In this document: piece after piece, positions 44,719 through 53,292 of the stretch | Position numbering within the stretch: the stretch's first letter is position 1 | Layout of the letters: each line of letters opens with the position of its first letter | Source: Litorimonas sp051251645 | GTDB taxonomy: Bacteria > Pseudomonadota > Alphaproteobacteria > Caulobacterales > Maricaulaceae | Assembly: GCA_051251645.1 (NCBI GenBank) | Contig: JBPOEY010000002.1 | Coordinates: 310,001 to 374,000, forward strand | Reading direction: 5' to 3' | Length of the DNA: 64,000 bases | The notes under the pieces: generated by a model | What the model saw: only the letters and a program-made list of their open reading frames with translations | Told to the model about the DNA's origin: nothing | The model's database searches: none | Made by a program: the position numbers and the translations under genes

Positions 44719-44749
44719 TCAACGCTTGTTGAGTTTCAACACTTGTTGA
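44719..44749. promoter_or_regulatory. Tandem palindromic operator upstream of the TonB receptor
   Basis: TCAACGCTTGTTGA (44719-44732) and TCAACACTTGTTGA (44736-44749) are tandem 14-bp palindromes with centres 17 nt apart, 31-61 nt upstream of the receptor ATG. Their symmetry and spacing fit a TetR-type repressor. A TTGACA-like box precedes them on the minus strand. The surrounding 352-bp spacer holds no gene. Confidence 0.65.
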
Positions 44750-45014
44750 GGAATAATTCCAGATTGTCAAGAGTAATGGTGGAGCGTACATTTGTGAATG
44801 AGCTTGCGGCATGTTCATCCGCCTTCGCGCAAACAGGCCAATATCAAGGCCAAACCGACGGCTCTTCGTTTTCCGACTTTAAGATTGATGAGGAGCGTCG
44901 CTAACGCTGCGCGGAGACAGTTGTTAGGCTGCCAGCAGAACTGTCCAAGCCTTCACATATGGAAAAGGGCACTAAAAATGGTCGATACTGCCTTGGGTGG
45001 CCGCGATTTTAGAT

Positions 45015-45032
45015 GGCGAGCGTTCGCTCGCC
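45015..45032 (-). terminator. Strong hairpin after the phytase gene
   Basis: GGCGAGCG and CGCTCGCC form a tight stem 9 nt after the phytase stop codon on the minus strand. No T run follows, so termination would rely on stem strength or Rho. Confidence 0.55.
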
Positions 45033-45040
45033 AATAATCT

Positions 45041-46084
45041 TTAATTTAACAAGGCAGCTTGAACTGTTCTCCAGTCGACCACCTTTAAATTCTGTCGCTT
45101 ACCGCGCTGGGACGGTGAGCTGTCATCCTCATCATCCTGCACGACGAGGAACCCGTTGGGAAACTGGGGTGTGGCTGTCGCCGTCACGTCAATACCGTCT
45201 GTCGTTGTCACCCCATCAACGGCACCGTCCACGATAGTGATACGGCCGGAGAATTCATGTTCAGGCAAGCTGAACGTCACATAGCTATTATTGCCCTGTG
45301 ACGAAACGATCAAATAACCGCCGTCTTCACCTTCAGGGTAAATTGTCACGCCTTCCAAATCTGCTTTGGAGCCATAATCCCCGGCCTGCATTAAAATGAT
45401 GGGTTCATCTTTGCCGGACGGCGCGGCTGGATATTGGTACAGGGACCCGGTTTCTTCGGCAATATAGAGCTGACGTGTGCGATCATCGAAGACACAGCCT
45501 TCCGTCTTTGTGCCCGTCTTAAATTCACGGACCTTGCGAGCCGTGATATCTGCCGAGGAGAGGTTCACGAGATATTGCTGATAAATCCCAGCCTTGCTGG
45601 TCAAACCGATGTAGAGGCCGTCATTCGCGGAACGCCCCATGCAAATCCCATAGGGTGAGAAATCACCGACCGAAATAGAGCTTGTCTCTGGTCGTGAAAA
45701 CTCATCCGTCGCCGGATCATACAAAATGAACTCAATTTCATTGGTTTCATCATTACTCGCCGCCAAGAGAACATAGTCAACGCCCTGCCACGCCACGCCG
45801 GACCGGAGATCAACATTATTAATCGTGCCGATCGGCATGAATTCGCGCTGCTCCCCACCCAGAGTGTAAATATAAAGACCCGCTTGCTTGTCCGTCGCGG
45901 CAATAAACCCACCGCCGTTTGGATTGACAAAGATCGCCGGATCATCCGCGCTATCCCCAGTGCTTGCCATAATCGGTGTTTCAAAGTCCGCCGAGATTGG
46001 TACCGCCTGATAGGCGGGGTCCATCCTAGCGCAAGCCGTCAAAAGGGAGAGCGATAGAGCGGCAGTTGCGAGAGTACGTGACAT
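45041..46084 (-). CDS. Beta-propeller phytase, lipoprotein
   Basis: A 347-residue enzyme that removes phosphates from phytate (inositol hexakisphosphate) with calcium. A lipobox LLTAC18 anchors it. The early motif DDPAIFVNP, the NNVDLR segment, the EGCVFDD and DLEGVTIY segments and the final DGIDVT motif match the six-bladed phytase family. It follows a TonB receptor by only 8 nt. This pair is common in marine alphaproteobacteria and would allow use of organic phosphate. Confidence 0.9.
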   Translation of the reverse strand: MSRTLATAALSLSLLTACARMDPAYQAVPISADFETPIMASTGDSADDPAIFVNPNGGGFIAATDKQAGLYIYTLGGEQREFMPIGTINNVDLRSGVAWQGVDYVLLAASNDETNEIEFILYDPATDEFSRPETSSISVGDFSPYGICMGRSANDGLYIGLTSKAGIYQQYLVNLSSADITARKVREFKTGTKTEGCVFDDRTRQLYIAEETGSLYQYPAAPSGKDEPIILMQAGDYGSKADLEGVTIYPEGEDGGYLIVSSQGNNSYVTFSLPEHEFSGRITIVDGAVDGVTTTDGIDVTATATPQFPNGFLVVQDDEDDSSPSQRGKRQNLKVVDWRTVQAALLN

Positions 46085-46092
46085 TGTATTTC

Positions 46093-48939
46093 CTAATATG
46101 TGAAGCGGGCGCCGAAGACGATCGTGCGACCGAATTCGTCATATTGCGACAGGCGGCTTTCATCACCGAAGTAGAAATATTCCGGTGCATCTGTCAGGTT
46201 TTTACCTTCTAAGTAGACCTGCAATTGCTTACTCACCCGATATTTGGCCGACGCTTCAATACGAAAACGGTCATCGGCATATCGGTCAAGCTCAGGATCT
46301 TGAAGTTCGTCTAAATAGTCACCGCGATAATTACCCGAAACCCGCAGGTCGAGCGGACCCTTTTCATAGGCCAAGGCGATGTTCCAAACAGTGTTAGATT
46401 GCTTAAGGAACGGTACTTCGCGACCATCAGGAAGGGTTGCTTGGCTGTCTGTCAGGGTAAGATTGGTCGAGAACAAAAAGCCGTCCAGGGCGTCAGATAT
46501 ATCGCCCATATTCTGAACGTAATTAAACTCAACGCCGAGAATTTCACTCGATCCGACATTGATAAATGTATTGACGTCTTCGATTGTCGCTAACGTCGCC
46601 GCCGGCAAGAAGGATAAGTCGATATTTGAAGGAACATCAGCAATGTCGAATTCAGCTGGGAAAATCGCATTATCAATGCTCTTATAAAAGGCGCCAATCG
46701 AGATGACGGAGAGATTACTCGGATAGAACTCGAGACCAATATCAAAATTGTCTGCGTCATAGGCCTCAAGGTCTGGATTGCCGAGTACGATTTCATCCCG
46801 ATCATCATTCAGGAGAGCCGTTGGCGCCATGTCCCCAAAGGCTGGGCGGACGACGGCGGCATAATAGGCCGCGCGAGCCGTGATCCGATCGGTGAAGTCA
46901 TAACGTAGGTTTAGAGACGGAAGAATGTCCGTATAATCTTGAGAAATTCCGCGAAGACTTGCCGTTAGGCTATCTTCCTCAAAAAAGTTGCCAAGTAGAT
47001 CAACACTCGTTTGCTCCAATCGAACACCCGCAACAAGCGTTGCATCGCCGATTTCGAACGTCCCCATTCCGTAAGCTGCCAAAATGCGCTCATCAACTTG
47101 GAAGTCTCCGACGGACGATTCTAAAAGCGTATCTTCAACGACTAATTCACCGGGTTGAAACGTGTCCCGTAATGCGGCGGTCAGGTTGGCGTCAGGCCAT
47201 TCGAACATGCGGTTCGCCAAACGCCAATTTGAGATCTCTGCATCGGACCGAATAAATTGATCCAGAATCACCCCGTCTCGTTCATGAAATGTGAGATTTT
47301 GATCTCGTTTTTTCTGCCGATCCCGATATTTGGCACCTGCTTTCCAAACGACAGGGGTTTGACCCAGCATACTATCGCGCGATACGTTCATTTGCGCCGC
47401 ATATTCCGTGTCTTTGTTGATTGTGAACTCTTGCTCATATGCGTCGAGTTCGTAGTTTGCGGGATTAAGCAGAAACGGCAGCGCCGACCCTGAAATCACC
47501 GGCTGCTGCGGATCTTCATATGACAAAGTAATCGCTCCGACCGTGCTATCGCGCTGTTCGGGGGTCGACCGGAAAGTGACGTCGTGATTATTTGTGTCAT
47601 CTTCCTCTGCATAAGCAAAAGAAGCTTGATAATCGACAGTCCACGGACCTTTGACGGTCTCCCCACCGAGAGAATATGTCTGAATATTACGGACTTCTTC
47701 ACGCAACCGGGTTTCGGCATCAACTTCACCCCGACGAATTGAGGTGCTGTTTGGCGTGACATTGATGATCTCTTCATCGAACTCGCGAAGCTCAAACTTA
47801 TTGCGAACCTCATCGTCTGTATAGCGATTATAGAGCGTTCGGAGGTAGAGTTTGGTCCCATCATTGACGTTCCAATCAAAGTTGGCAACCAAGCCAATGC
47901 GTTCGCGTGTCAGGTCATACCAACGCTGCTCGAAATCATCGGCAACAAAGAAATTACCATTATCGTCCTGAGCCCACTCACCAATTTCGTTATTATGAGC
48001 CTCAATAGCGAGGTTTTGATAGCTTAAGGAGACAGCTGCTCCGAACCGCTCGTCCCATGTGTTGGAATAGGTCATGGACGCTTTGGGTGAAATCTTTTCA
48101 TTGATCTCATTATAAGCGCCTTCCACTTTCACACGAAGGAAGTTATCTTTCCGATCAAACGCGGACACGGTTTTAAGATTGATGACGCCGCCCAAGCTAT
48201 CAGCGTCGACATCGGGCGTCAGCGATTTTTGGACTTCAATACCGTCGAGCAAGTCAGACGGAACACCGTCGAGAAGAACACCGCGACGATCCTCTGGGGA
48301 CGGGGTTCTCACACCATTGATCGATGAAGAAATTAGATCAGTATTGATACCGCGAATAGAGACGTAGCGCCCCTCGCCTTGATCCGTCTCGACAGAGATG
48401 CCGACGGCGCGCGACAGAGAGTCAGCTACGGTCGTATCGGGGAAATTACCCAAACCATCAGAATCGATAATTGTCTTAATCGAGTTCGCAGCGCGTTGCT
48501 GATTAATCGCGCTTGCCTGCGCGGCCTTCGTTCCAACAACAATGATGTTGTCTTCATAAGCCACATCATCGCCAATCACAAAATCGATGATGGCATCAGT
48601 TTGGGGAATTGAGACCGTTTGCGTGACAGTTTGCGCACCAATATACTTAATCGTAATTGTGTAGGAACCCGGCTCTAAGCCCGTCAGTCGATATCGACCG
48701 AAACGGTCCGTTACGACGGATCTGCCTATTTCTTCAACCTGCACGACCGCGCCAGCGAATGTTGCCTGCCCAGTTGTATCTGTGACTTGCCCGCTCAACG
48801 AGCTGGCCGCCGCCAATTGCGGCAAGGCCAGACAAAACGCCAAAGCCGACACTATCACACGGCCCCGTCTTCGGTTTACACGTGACGATGCCTTTGCATG
48901 CGCAGGCAACGTCAGACACTCTAAATTCCATACAGACAT
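46093..48939 (-). CDS. TonB-dependent receptor with N-terminal CarboxypepD_reg-like domain (phytase partner)
   Basis: A 948-residue receptor. After a basic N-terminus and a signal helix (about 27-46), residues about 48-125 form a carboxypeptidase-regulatory-like beta domain, then a plug (about 145-275; GRYVSIRGIN) and a large barrel ending FGARFTY. GAGGGA precedes the ATG at 48939. Being cotranscribed with the phytase, it likely imports phytate or inositol phosphates. The dyad-rich region upstream may hold its regulator site. Confidence 0.92.
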   Translation of the reverse strand: MSVWNLECLTLPAHAKASSRVNRRRGRVIVSALAFCLALPQLAAASSLSGQVTDTTGQATFAGAVVQVEEIGRSVVTDRFGRYRLTGLEPGSYTITIKYIGAQTVTQTVSIPQTDAIIDFVIGDDVAYEDNIIVVGTKAAQASAINQQRAANSIKTIIDSDGLGNFPDTTVADSLSRAVGISVETDQGEGRYVSIRGINTDLISSSINGVRTPSPEDRRGVLLDGVPSDLLDGIEVQKSLTPDVDADSLGGVINLKTVSAFDRKDNFLRVKVEGAYNEINEKISPKASMTYSNTWDERFGAAVSLSYQNLAIEAHNNEIGEWAQDDNGNFFVADDFEQRWYDLTRERIGLVANFDWNVNDGTKLYLRTLYNRYTDDEVRNKFELREFDEEIINVTPNSTSIRRGEVDAETRLREEVRNIQTYSLGGETVKGPWTVDYQASFAYAEEDDTNNHDVTFRSTPEQRDSTVGAITLSYEDPQQPVISGSALPFLLNPANYELDAYEQEFTINKDTEYAAQMNVSRDSMLGQTPVVWKAGAKYRDRQKKRDQNLTFHERDGVILDQFIRSDAEISNWRLANRMFEWPDANLTAALRDTFQPGELVVEDTLLESSVGDFQVDERILAAYGMGTFEIGDATLVAGVRLEQTSVDLLGNFFEEDSLTASLRGISQDYTDILPSLNLRYDFTDRITARAAYYAAVVRPAFGDMAPTALLNDDRDEIVLGNPDLEAYDADNFDIGLEFYPSNLSVISIGAFYKSIDNAIFPAEFDIADVPSNIDLSFLPAATLATIEDVNTFINVGSSEILGVEFNYVQNMGDISDALDGFLFSTNLTLTDSQATLPDGREVPFLKQSNTVWNIALAYEKGPLDLRVSGNYRGDYLDELQDPELDRYADDRFRIEASAKYRVSKQLQVYLEGKNLTDAPEYFYFGDESRLSQYDEFGRTIVFGARFTY

Positions 48940-49001
48940 GGATAGTATCCCTCATGATTTGAGGGCCCCATGCATTTAGTTTTTGTCACCGTCGTGAAAG
49001 A

Positions 49002-49033
49002 TTGATACTTTTTGTGTGACGCGTCAGTATCAA
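49002..49033. repeat. Nested dyads upstream of the phytase-linked receptor
   Basis: TTGATACT and AGTATCAA flank a segment containing the perfect palindrome TGACGCGTCA. It lies about 65-95 nt upstream of the receptor start in a 242-bp spacer without genes. Likely an operator; the TTGATAC half-site also recurs at 53223. Confidence 0.45.
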
Positions 49034-49181
49034 ATTTGTCACAAACCCTGCGGGCGGTTCAGCCCAAGCGTGCCGGACCGATTTACGTCGAAGTGACGGA
49101 CCTCAAGCCCTGATAAATCACAGGCACAACCCTTAGTTAGGCGCGGGTTTTAGCCATCAGTCATACTTCGCTCAGGCAGAA

Positions 49182-51134
49182 CTACTCCCCAGAGGTCTCA
49201 CCTTTTAAATATTCATCCAAGAAGGCGACGTAAGCATTTGAGGCTGTGATCCGGTTTTCCCGACGCAAAAAGCCGTGACCTTCATCTGGGAACACCACAT
49301 ATTCCACCGGAACATTATTCGCTTTAATTGCAGCCACCAGTTCATCACTCTCGACCTGCAGAACCCGGGGATCATTCGCCCCTTGAACAACGAGCATCGG
49401 CTTGACGACGTTTTGGGCATGGAACAGGGGAGAGATCGCGCGGTGACGGTCGCCGTCAGTGGCAGGATCACCCATTTCATCAAACAAGGCGTCCCGGAAC
49501 GGGCCCCACCATGCCGGAATGCTTTCGAGCGTTCGAACCCAATTGGTGACACCGAAAATATTGATCCCAACGTCAAACGCTTCCGGATAGAAGGTCAGAG
49601 CCGAGGCTGTTATGTAACCGCCATAAGACCCGCCGATCACGCCCACCTTCTCGCCATCGACCCAATCAAGACTCCGCAGATAATCGCCAGCCGCAACAAT
49701 GTCTTTCAGGTCCTCTTCGCCGTGCCGTTTGTCATCCATATGGAAGAATGTTTTTCCATAGCCAGACGAGCCCCGATTGTTTGCCGCGTAAACGGCATAC
49801 CCATGATTGACCATGTGCTGGACAAGCGCGCTATAGCCGCGCGTGCTTTGCCCTCCAGGACCGCCATGGACCATGACGAGGGCTGGAACCGGATTTCCAG
49901 CTGAGGCCTGTTTCGGTTTGTAAAGAACGCCAGGAATTTCAACGCCGTCGAAACTCTCGAACCGCGCAATACTAGCCGTCACGAGGTGAGCTTCATCAAT
50001 CGCGGGATTAAGCGCATTGGTCAGGCGTGTCGTAGGCTCACCCAGCGTCATGCGATAGAGATTAAAGGGTGATGTGTCGGAATTGACACCAAAAGCAATT
50101 TCGCTCTCATCGCGTGAGAAACGGACCTGTCCCAATTCACCCTCAGGCACACCCGGCAAAGGCACCACGTCCCCAGTTTCAGTATCAAGGATTGTGAGCT
50201 TAGTCAGCGCATCTGCATTGATCGCGGAGACTTGATAGCGCCCGCTTGGCGATTCAAACACAAAGCTAACATCCCAATCGGCCTCAATCAGAGGGGCTTG
50301 TTCACCCGTGACGAGATCATACGTCCAGGCTTGCGAAAACTCACCAAACTCATTGGTCGAATAGATGAGTTTGGAGTTGTCACTGCTAAAGCCATATGTC
50401 GCATAGGCAATGTTGCCGTCATGCGCGGTGATCAATTGCGGGGCTGGCACGTCAGTCGAGAGATCAACGATATAAACATCTGAGTTTGCACTCGTGATGG
50501 GCCGATCGAGCGCAAGCCAACGTCCGTCACCACTGATAGCGCCCGGTTGAAAGCCTGGGTTTTCGAAAATCAATTCTCGGTCATAGTCTTCCGTCTGATA
50601 CGCGTAGATATCAAAGGCGGACGCGTCGCGTTCGTTCGACCAAATATAAAAGACGTCGCCGCTTTCATGCCATCCGCCAAAAGAGGCCTTCAATTCATCG
50701 CCTGGCGTAAGATCTTTCAAGCTTCCGTCCGGCAGTTGGACATATATATGGTTAAGCTCATTACCGCCCTGATCTGCCGAAATCAAAATCCGATCATCGT
50801 TGGGAAAAAAGGATTGAGCGAAATGCGCGTCCGTTTCCGAGCGCGTTAGCGATGTATTTGTTCCGTCCCGCGCGATTGTGATGGCGTTGAAAACACCCGA
50901 CTCGTCAGATGACGCGAGGAGTTTACTGCCATCGCTTGAGAAACCAAAGCCATTGCTTTGTGCCATCGAGTAACTTGTCGTCTGAAAGAACGTGTCCGCT
51001 GAGTATGCCGGGACAGTGATGGCTTGTTCAGTGGTGGTCTGACTTGTGGTCGGTGTTGCGTTTGAAGATGTCTGCGTGTCGCAGCCAGCGAACAAAATGG
51101 CGGCAGCTACGCTCGTGAAAAGTAAGCGTTTCAT
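49182..51134 (-). CDS. S9-family peptidase lipoprotein
   Basis: A 650-residue serine peptidase with a lipobox LFAGC18 followed by a Ser/Thr-rich linker. The beta-propeller part spans about 45-385 and the catalytic domain contains GGSYGGY with S503, D588 (GANDPRV) and H620 (EGHGFLR). It is a periplasmic, membrane-anchored oligopeptidase. The gene is monocistronic: 242-276 bp spacers lie on each side with no gene. It is the third S9 enzyme in the window. Confidence 0.9.
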   Translation of the reverse strand: MKRLLFTSVAAAILFAGCDTQTSSNATPTTSQTTTEQAITVPAYSADTFFQTTSYSMAQSNGFGFSSDGSKLLASSDESGVFNAITIARDGTNTSLTRSETDAHFAQSFFPNDDRILISADQGGNELNHIYVQLPDGSLKDLTPGDELKASFGGWHESGDVFYIWSNERDASAFDIYAYQTEDYDRELIFENPGFQPGAISGDGRWLALDRPITSANSDVYIVDLSTDVPAPQLITAHDGNIAYATYGFSSDNSKLIYSTNEFGEFSQAWTYDLVTGEQAPLIEADWDVSFVFESPSGRYQVSAINADALTKLTILDTETGDVVPLPGVPEGELGQVRFSRDESEIAFGVNSDTSPFNLYRMTLGEPTTRLTNALNPAIDEAHLVTASIARFESFDGVEIPGVLYKPKQASAGNPVPALVMVHGGPGGQSTRGYSALVQHMVNHGYAVYAANNRGSSGYGKTFFHMDDKRHGEEDLKDIVAAGDYLRSLDWVDGEKVGVIGGSYGGYITASALTFYPEAFDVGINIFGVTNWVRTLESIPAWWGPFRDALFDEMGDPATDGDRHRAISPLFHAQNVVKPMLVVQGANDPRVLQVESDELVAAIKANNVPVEYVVFPDEGHGFLRRENRITASNAYVAFLDEYLKGETSGE

Positions 51135-51410
51135 GATGGAACCCCTTTAAAATTCTATAAGGTAACAGACCACGCAAGACCGTCCCGAGTCAAATTTCTT
51201 ACGGGCTCGAGACCAAGAGAACGGCTATACCGCATCATCCTCGCCGTAACATACCCCATCACGTCCGAGACATGGCACTTGCATCCCTGATGACGTTTAA
51301 ATTCAGACGTTGTCTTAAACTCTAGTCATTCATCGGGATTGCCTAATCCCCGAGTCATATCCAAAAATAGTTCGGCGTTTTGATTATTATTTGAGTGTAT
51401 CAACAAAGAT

Positions 51411-52493
51411 TTATAGAGTGACAACGCAATGATGAGTTGCAGCCTCTTGCGCCGCTAGGCCCATTTGCACCGCACGGCGGCCATCATCAAGCGTGACTTC
51501 GACAGCTGCCGTTCCGCGCACGACTGCCAAGAACCGCTCATGTTGGAAAAACGTCGACCCATGATGATCACCCGCCATCAGCAAAGTTTCGTCAATCGGC
51601 ACATTCGTTGTGATTGGGTTCTTCGGACTACGCGGCGCGATCGTGAGTTGTGGATCGGGAACGCCGCCAATGCCCGATGGCCAGAAGCGATGCGGTCCCG
51701 GCAAACGGCATTCGATCTTGCCGCGCGCACCGACCGCGCTGATCTCTTCATTCCAAAGCGAGCCATCCGCGAACATGCAGAGCTCCAACATGGCCCGGGC
51801 TCCATTTTCAAAGTCAAATGTAACATAGCCTGCGTCCCAAATATCAGGCGTGCGACCCTCATAGCGCTCATCCAGATGATTGAGCATCTGCCCGGCACTC
51901 GCACTGACACGGATCGGCTCACTACCGATGATGAGCCGCATCAAATCAAAAAAGTGACAGCATTTCTCAACCAACGTTCCACCCGTATTCTCAGAAAACC
52001 GATTCCAATTTCCGATTTTGGGCAGAAAGCCAAAACGGTGTTCACGAATGCTCAGCATTTTTACCCCGCCCGTCACACGGGCGCTCTGCTCTATGAGCGC
52101 GGCAATCGGCGGCATGTAGCGATATTCCATCGCGACCCAAACAGGCGCGTCGTAAGTTTTCGTAAAGGCGGTCAGTCGATCTTGTTGTGCCACGGTTGTG
52201 TAGAGCGGTTTTTCACATAAAATCGGGAGCGAGCGATGACGCGCGATCATTTCTAAATGGTCAATGTGGAGCATGTTCGGACTGACGATAATGACCGCGT
52301 CCATATCTAGATCGCTCACCATCTCGACAATGGATGCCCGGACCGTAGCGCCACCCGCTTTAGCTGAAGCGATCTTGGCAAGCTCTTCGACAGGATCATG
52401 GACGCTATGAATGCGCGCACCATTGAGGAGGTTGACGTTCTCAATGTGCTCCAAGCCCATCATGCCGCATCCAATGAGGCCATAATTTTTCAT
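51411..52493 (-). CDS. Gfo/Idh/MocA-family NAD(P)-dependent protein; candidate NAD-dependent sulfoquinovosidase
   Basis: A 360-residue two-domain protein. The N-terminal Rossmann fold has GLIGCGMMG (about 5-13) and the EKP motif (CEKPLY, about 94-99); the C-terminal alpha/beta domain contains GGTLVEKCCHFFD, the usual His-containing substrate region. Its start overlaps the gntR stop by 4 nt. Gfo/Idh/MocA proteins include sugar dehydrogenases and also NAD-dependent glycosidases, among them the sulfoquinovosidases of GH188. Beside an SsuD-like monooxygenase and an aldo/keto reductase, the glycosidase role is attractive but unproven. A plain sugar dehydrogenase is the alternative. Confidence 0.85.
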   Translation of the reverse strand: MKNYGLIGCGMMGLEHIENVNLLNGARIHSVHDPVEELAKIASAKAGGATVRASIVEMVSDLDMDAVIIVSPNMLHIDHLEMIARHRSLPILCEKPLYTTVAQQDRLTAFTKTYDAPVWVAMEYRYMPPIAALIEQSARVTGGVKMLSIREHRFGFLPKIGNWNRFSENTGGTLVEKCCHFFDLMRLIIGSEPIRVSASAGQMLNHLDERYEGRTPDIWDAGYVTFDFENGARAMLELCMFADGSLWNEEISAVGARGKIECRLPGPHRFWPSGIGGVPDPQLTIAPRSPKNPITTNVPIDETLLMAGDHHGSTFFQHERFLAVVRGTAAVEVTLDDGRRAVQMGLAAQEAATHHCVVTL

Positions 52494-53212
52494 CGTTTTA
52501 TATCCGTATTGATATCGGTACGCGTGATGAAGCGCGCTTGAGCGGGGTTAAACCATGTGCGGGAATATTCAGCCGCGGCGTTCGATTGATCCCACGCGCG
52601 GCGTTCGACCATCCCAACGGGGCTTTGCTCTAACAATCCCGGCAAGTCCGCCCATGCGGGCAAAATATCCACACCAACACTGTCTTCAACCCGCGACACC
52701 ACGAGGCCCAGACGATCACGATAATAGGCGTAGAGCGACTCGCTAATCTCGGACTGCACGTCGGGAACCGGATAAGACCCATTAAGCCATATTCTTTCGC
52801 GCGCCACTGGAGCGCCATCTAATAAGCGGATGCGATCAATTTGCGTCGCGCGGTCCATAAAACCAAACGCCCGTGCGGCACTCGGAGCCACTTTTTCCGC
52901 TAAAGAAAGAATGCGTGCCGTTGGCAAACCTCCCCCCCCAATGCGCTCCAGATGAAAGGACGCATATACGCTTTTAACATTGGGGCAGCGGCGAATATAA
53001 TTCCCCGAGCCCTGCACGCGTTCCAGCAAGCCATGCTGTTCCAAAATGGCGAGCGCTTTACGCAGAGTGCCAACGGCGACGCCATAGTCAGCCGCCATGC
53101 TGCGCTCCGTGGGAAGACGCGCTCCATCAGGCAATAGACCTGACGCGATCTCTCGGATCAAAATCTCACTGATCTGTGCGCTGCGCGGTAATGGTCTTGA
53201 CGTCGTCATCAT
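52490..53212 (-). CDS. GntR/UTRA-family regulator
   Basis: A repressor of about 240 residues with an N-terminal winged helix (about 5-75; LPTERSMAADYGVAVGTLRKAL) and a C-terminal UTRA ligand domain that usually binds a sugar phosphate or related effector. I chose ATG at 53212 with GAGAG upstream; an immediately following ATG is equally possible. It is coupled to the Gfo/Idh/MocA gene and divergent from the monooxygenase operon, with two direct repeats between them. It likely controls both transcripts in response to the sugar substrate. Confidence 0.88.
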   Translation of the reverse strand: MMTTSRPLPRSAQISEILIREIASGLLPDGARLPTERSMAADYGVAVGTLRKALAILEQHGLLERVQGSGNYIRRCPNVKSVYASFHLERIGGGGLPTARILSLAEKVAPSAARAFGFMDRATQIDRIRLLDGAPVARERIWLNGSYPVPDVQSEISESLYAYYRDRLGLVVSRVEDSVGVDILPAWADLPGLLEQSPVGMVERRAWDQSNAAAEYSRTWFNPAQARFITRTDINTDIKR

Positions 53213-53222
53213 AACTCTCAAA

Positions 53223-53241
53223 TTGATACATTATTGATACA
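53223..53241. promoter_or_regulatory. Tandem TTGATACA repeat in the gntR-monooxygenase spacer
   Basis: TTGATACA occurs twice with an 11-nt period (53223-53230 and 53234-53241), about one helical turn, inside an 80-bp divergent spacer. This is a good candidate for the GntR binding site or a -35-like region. Confidence 0.5.
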
Positions 53242-53292
53242 CCTCATCGATGCTGTTAAGCAATCCCTACTTGCCCCTAATATAGGCCCACT

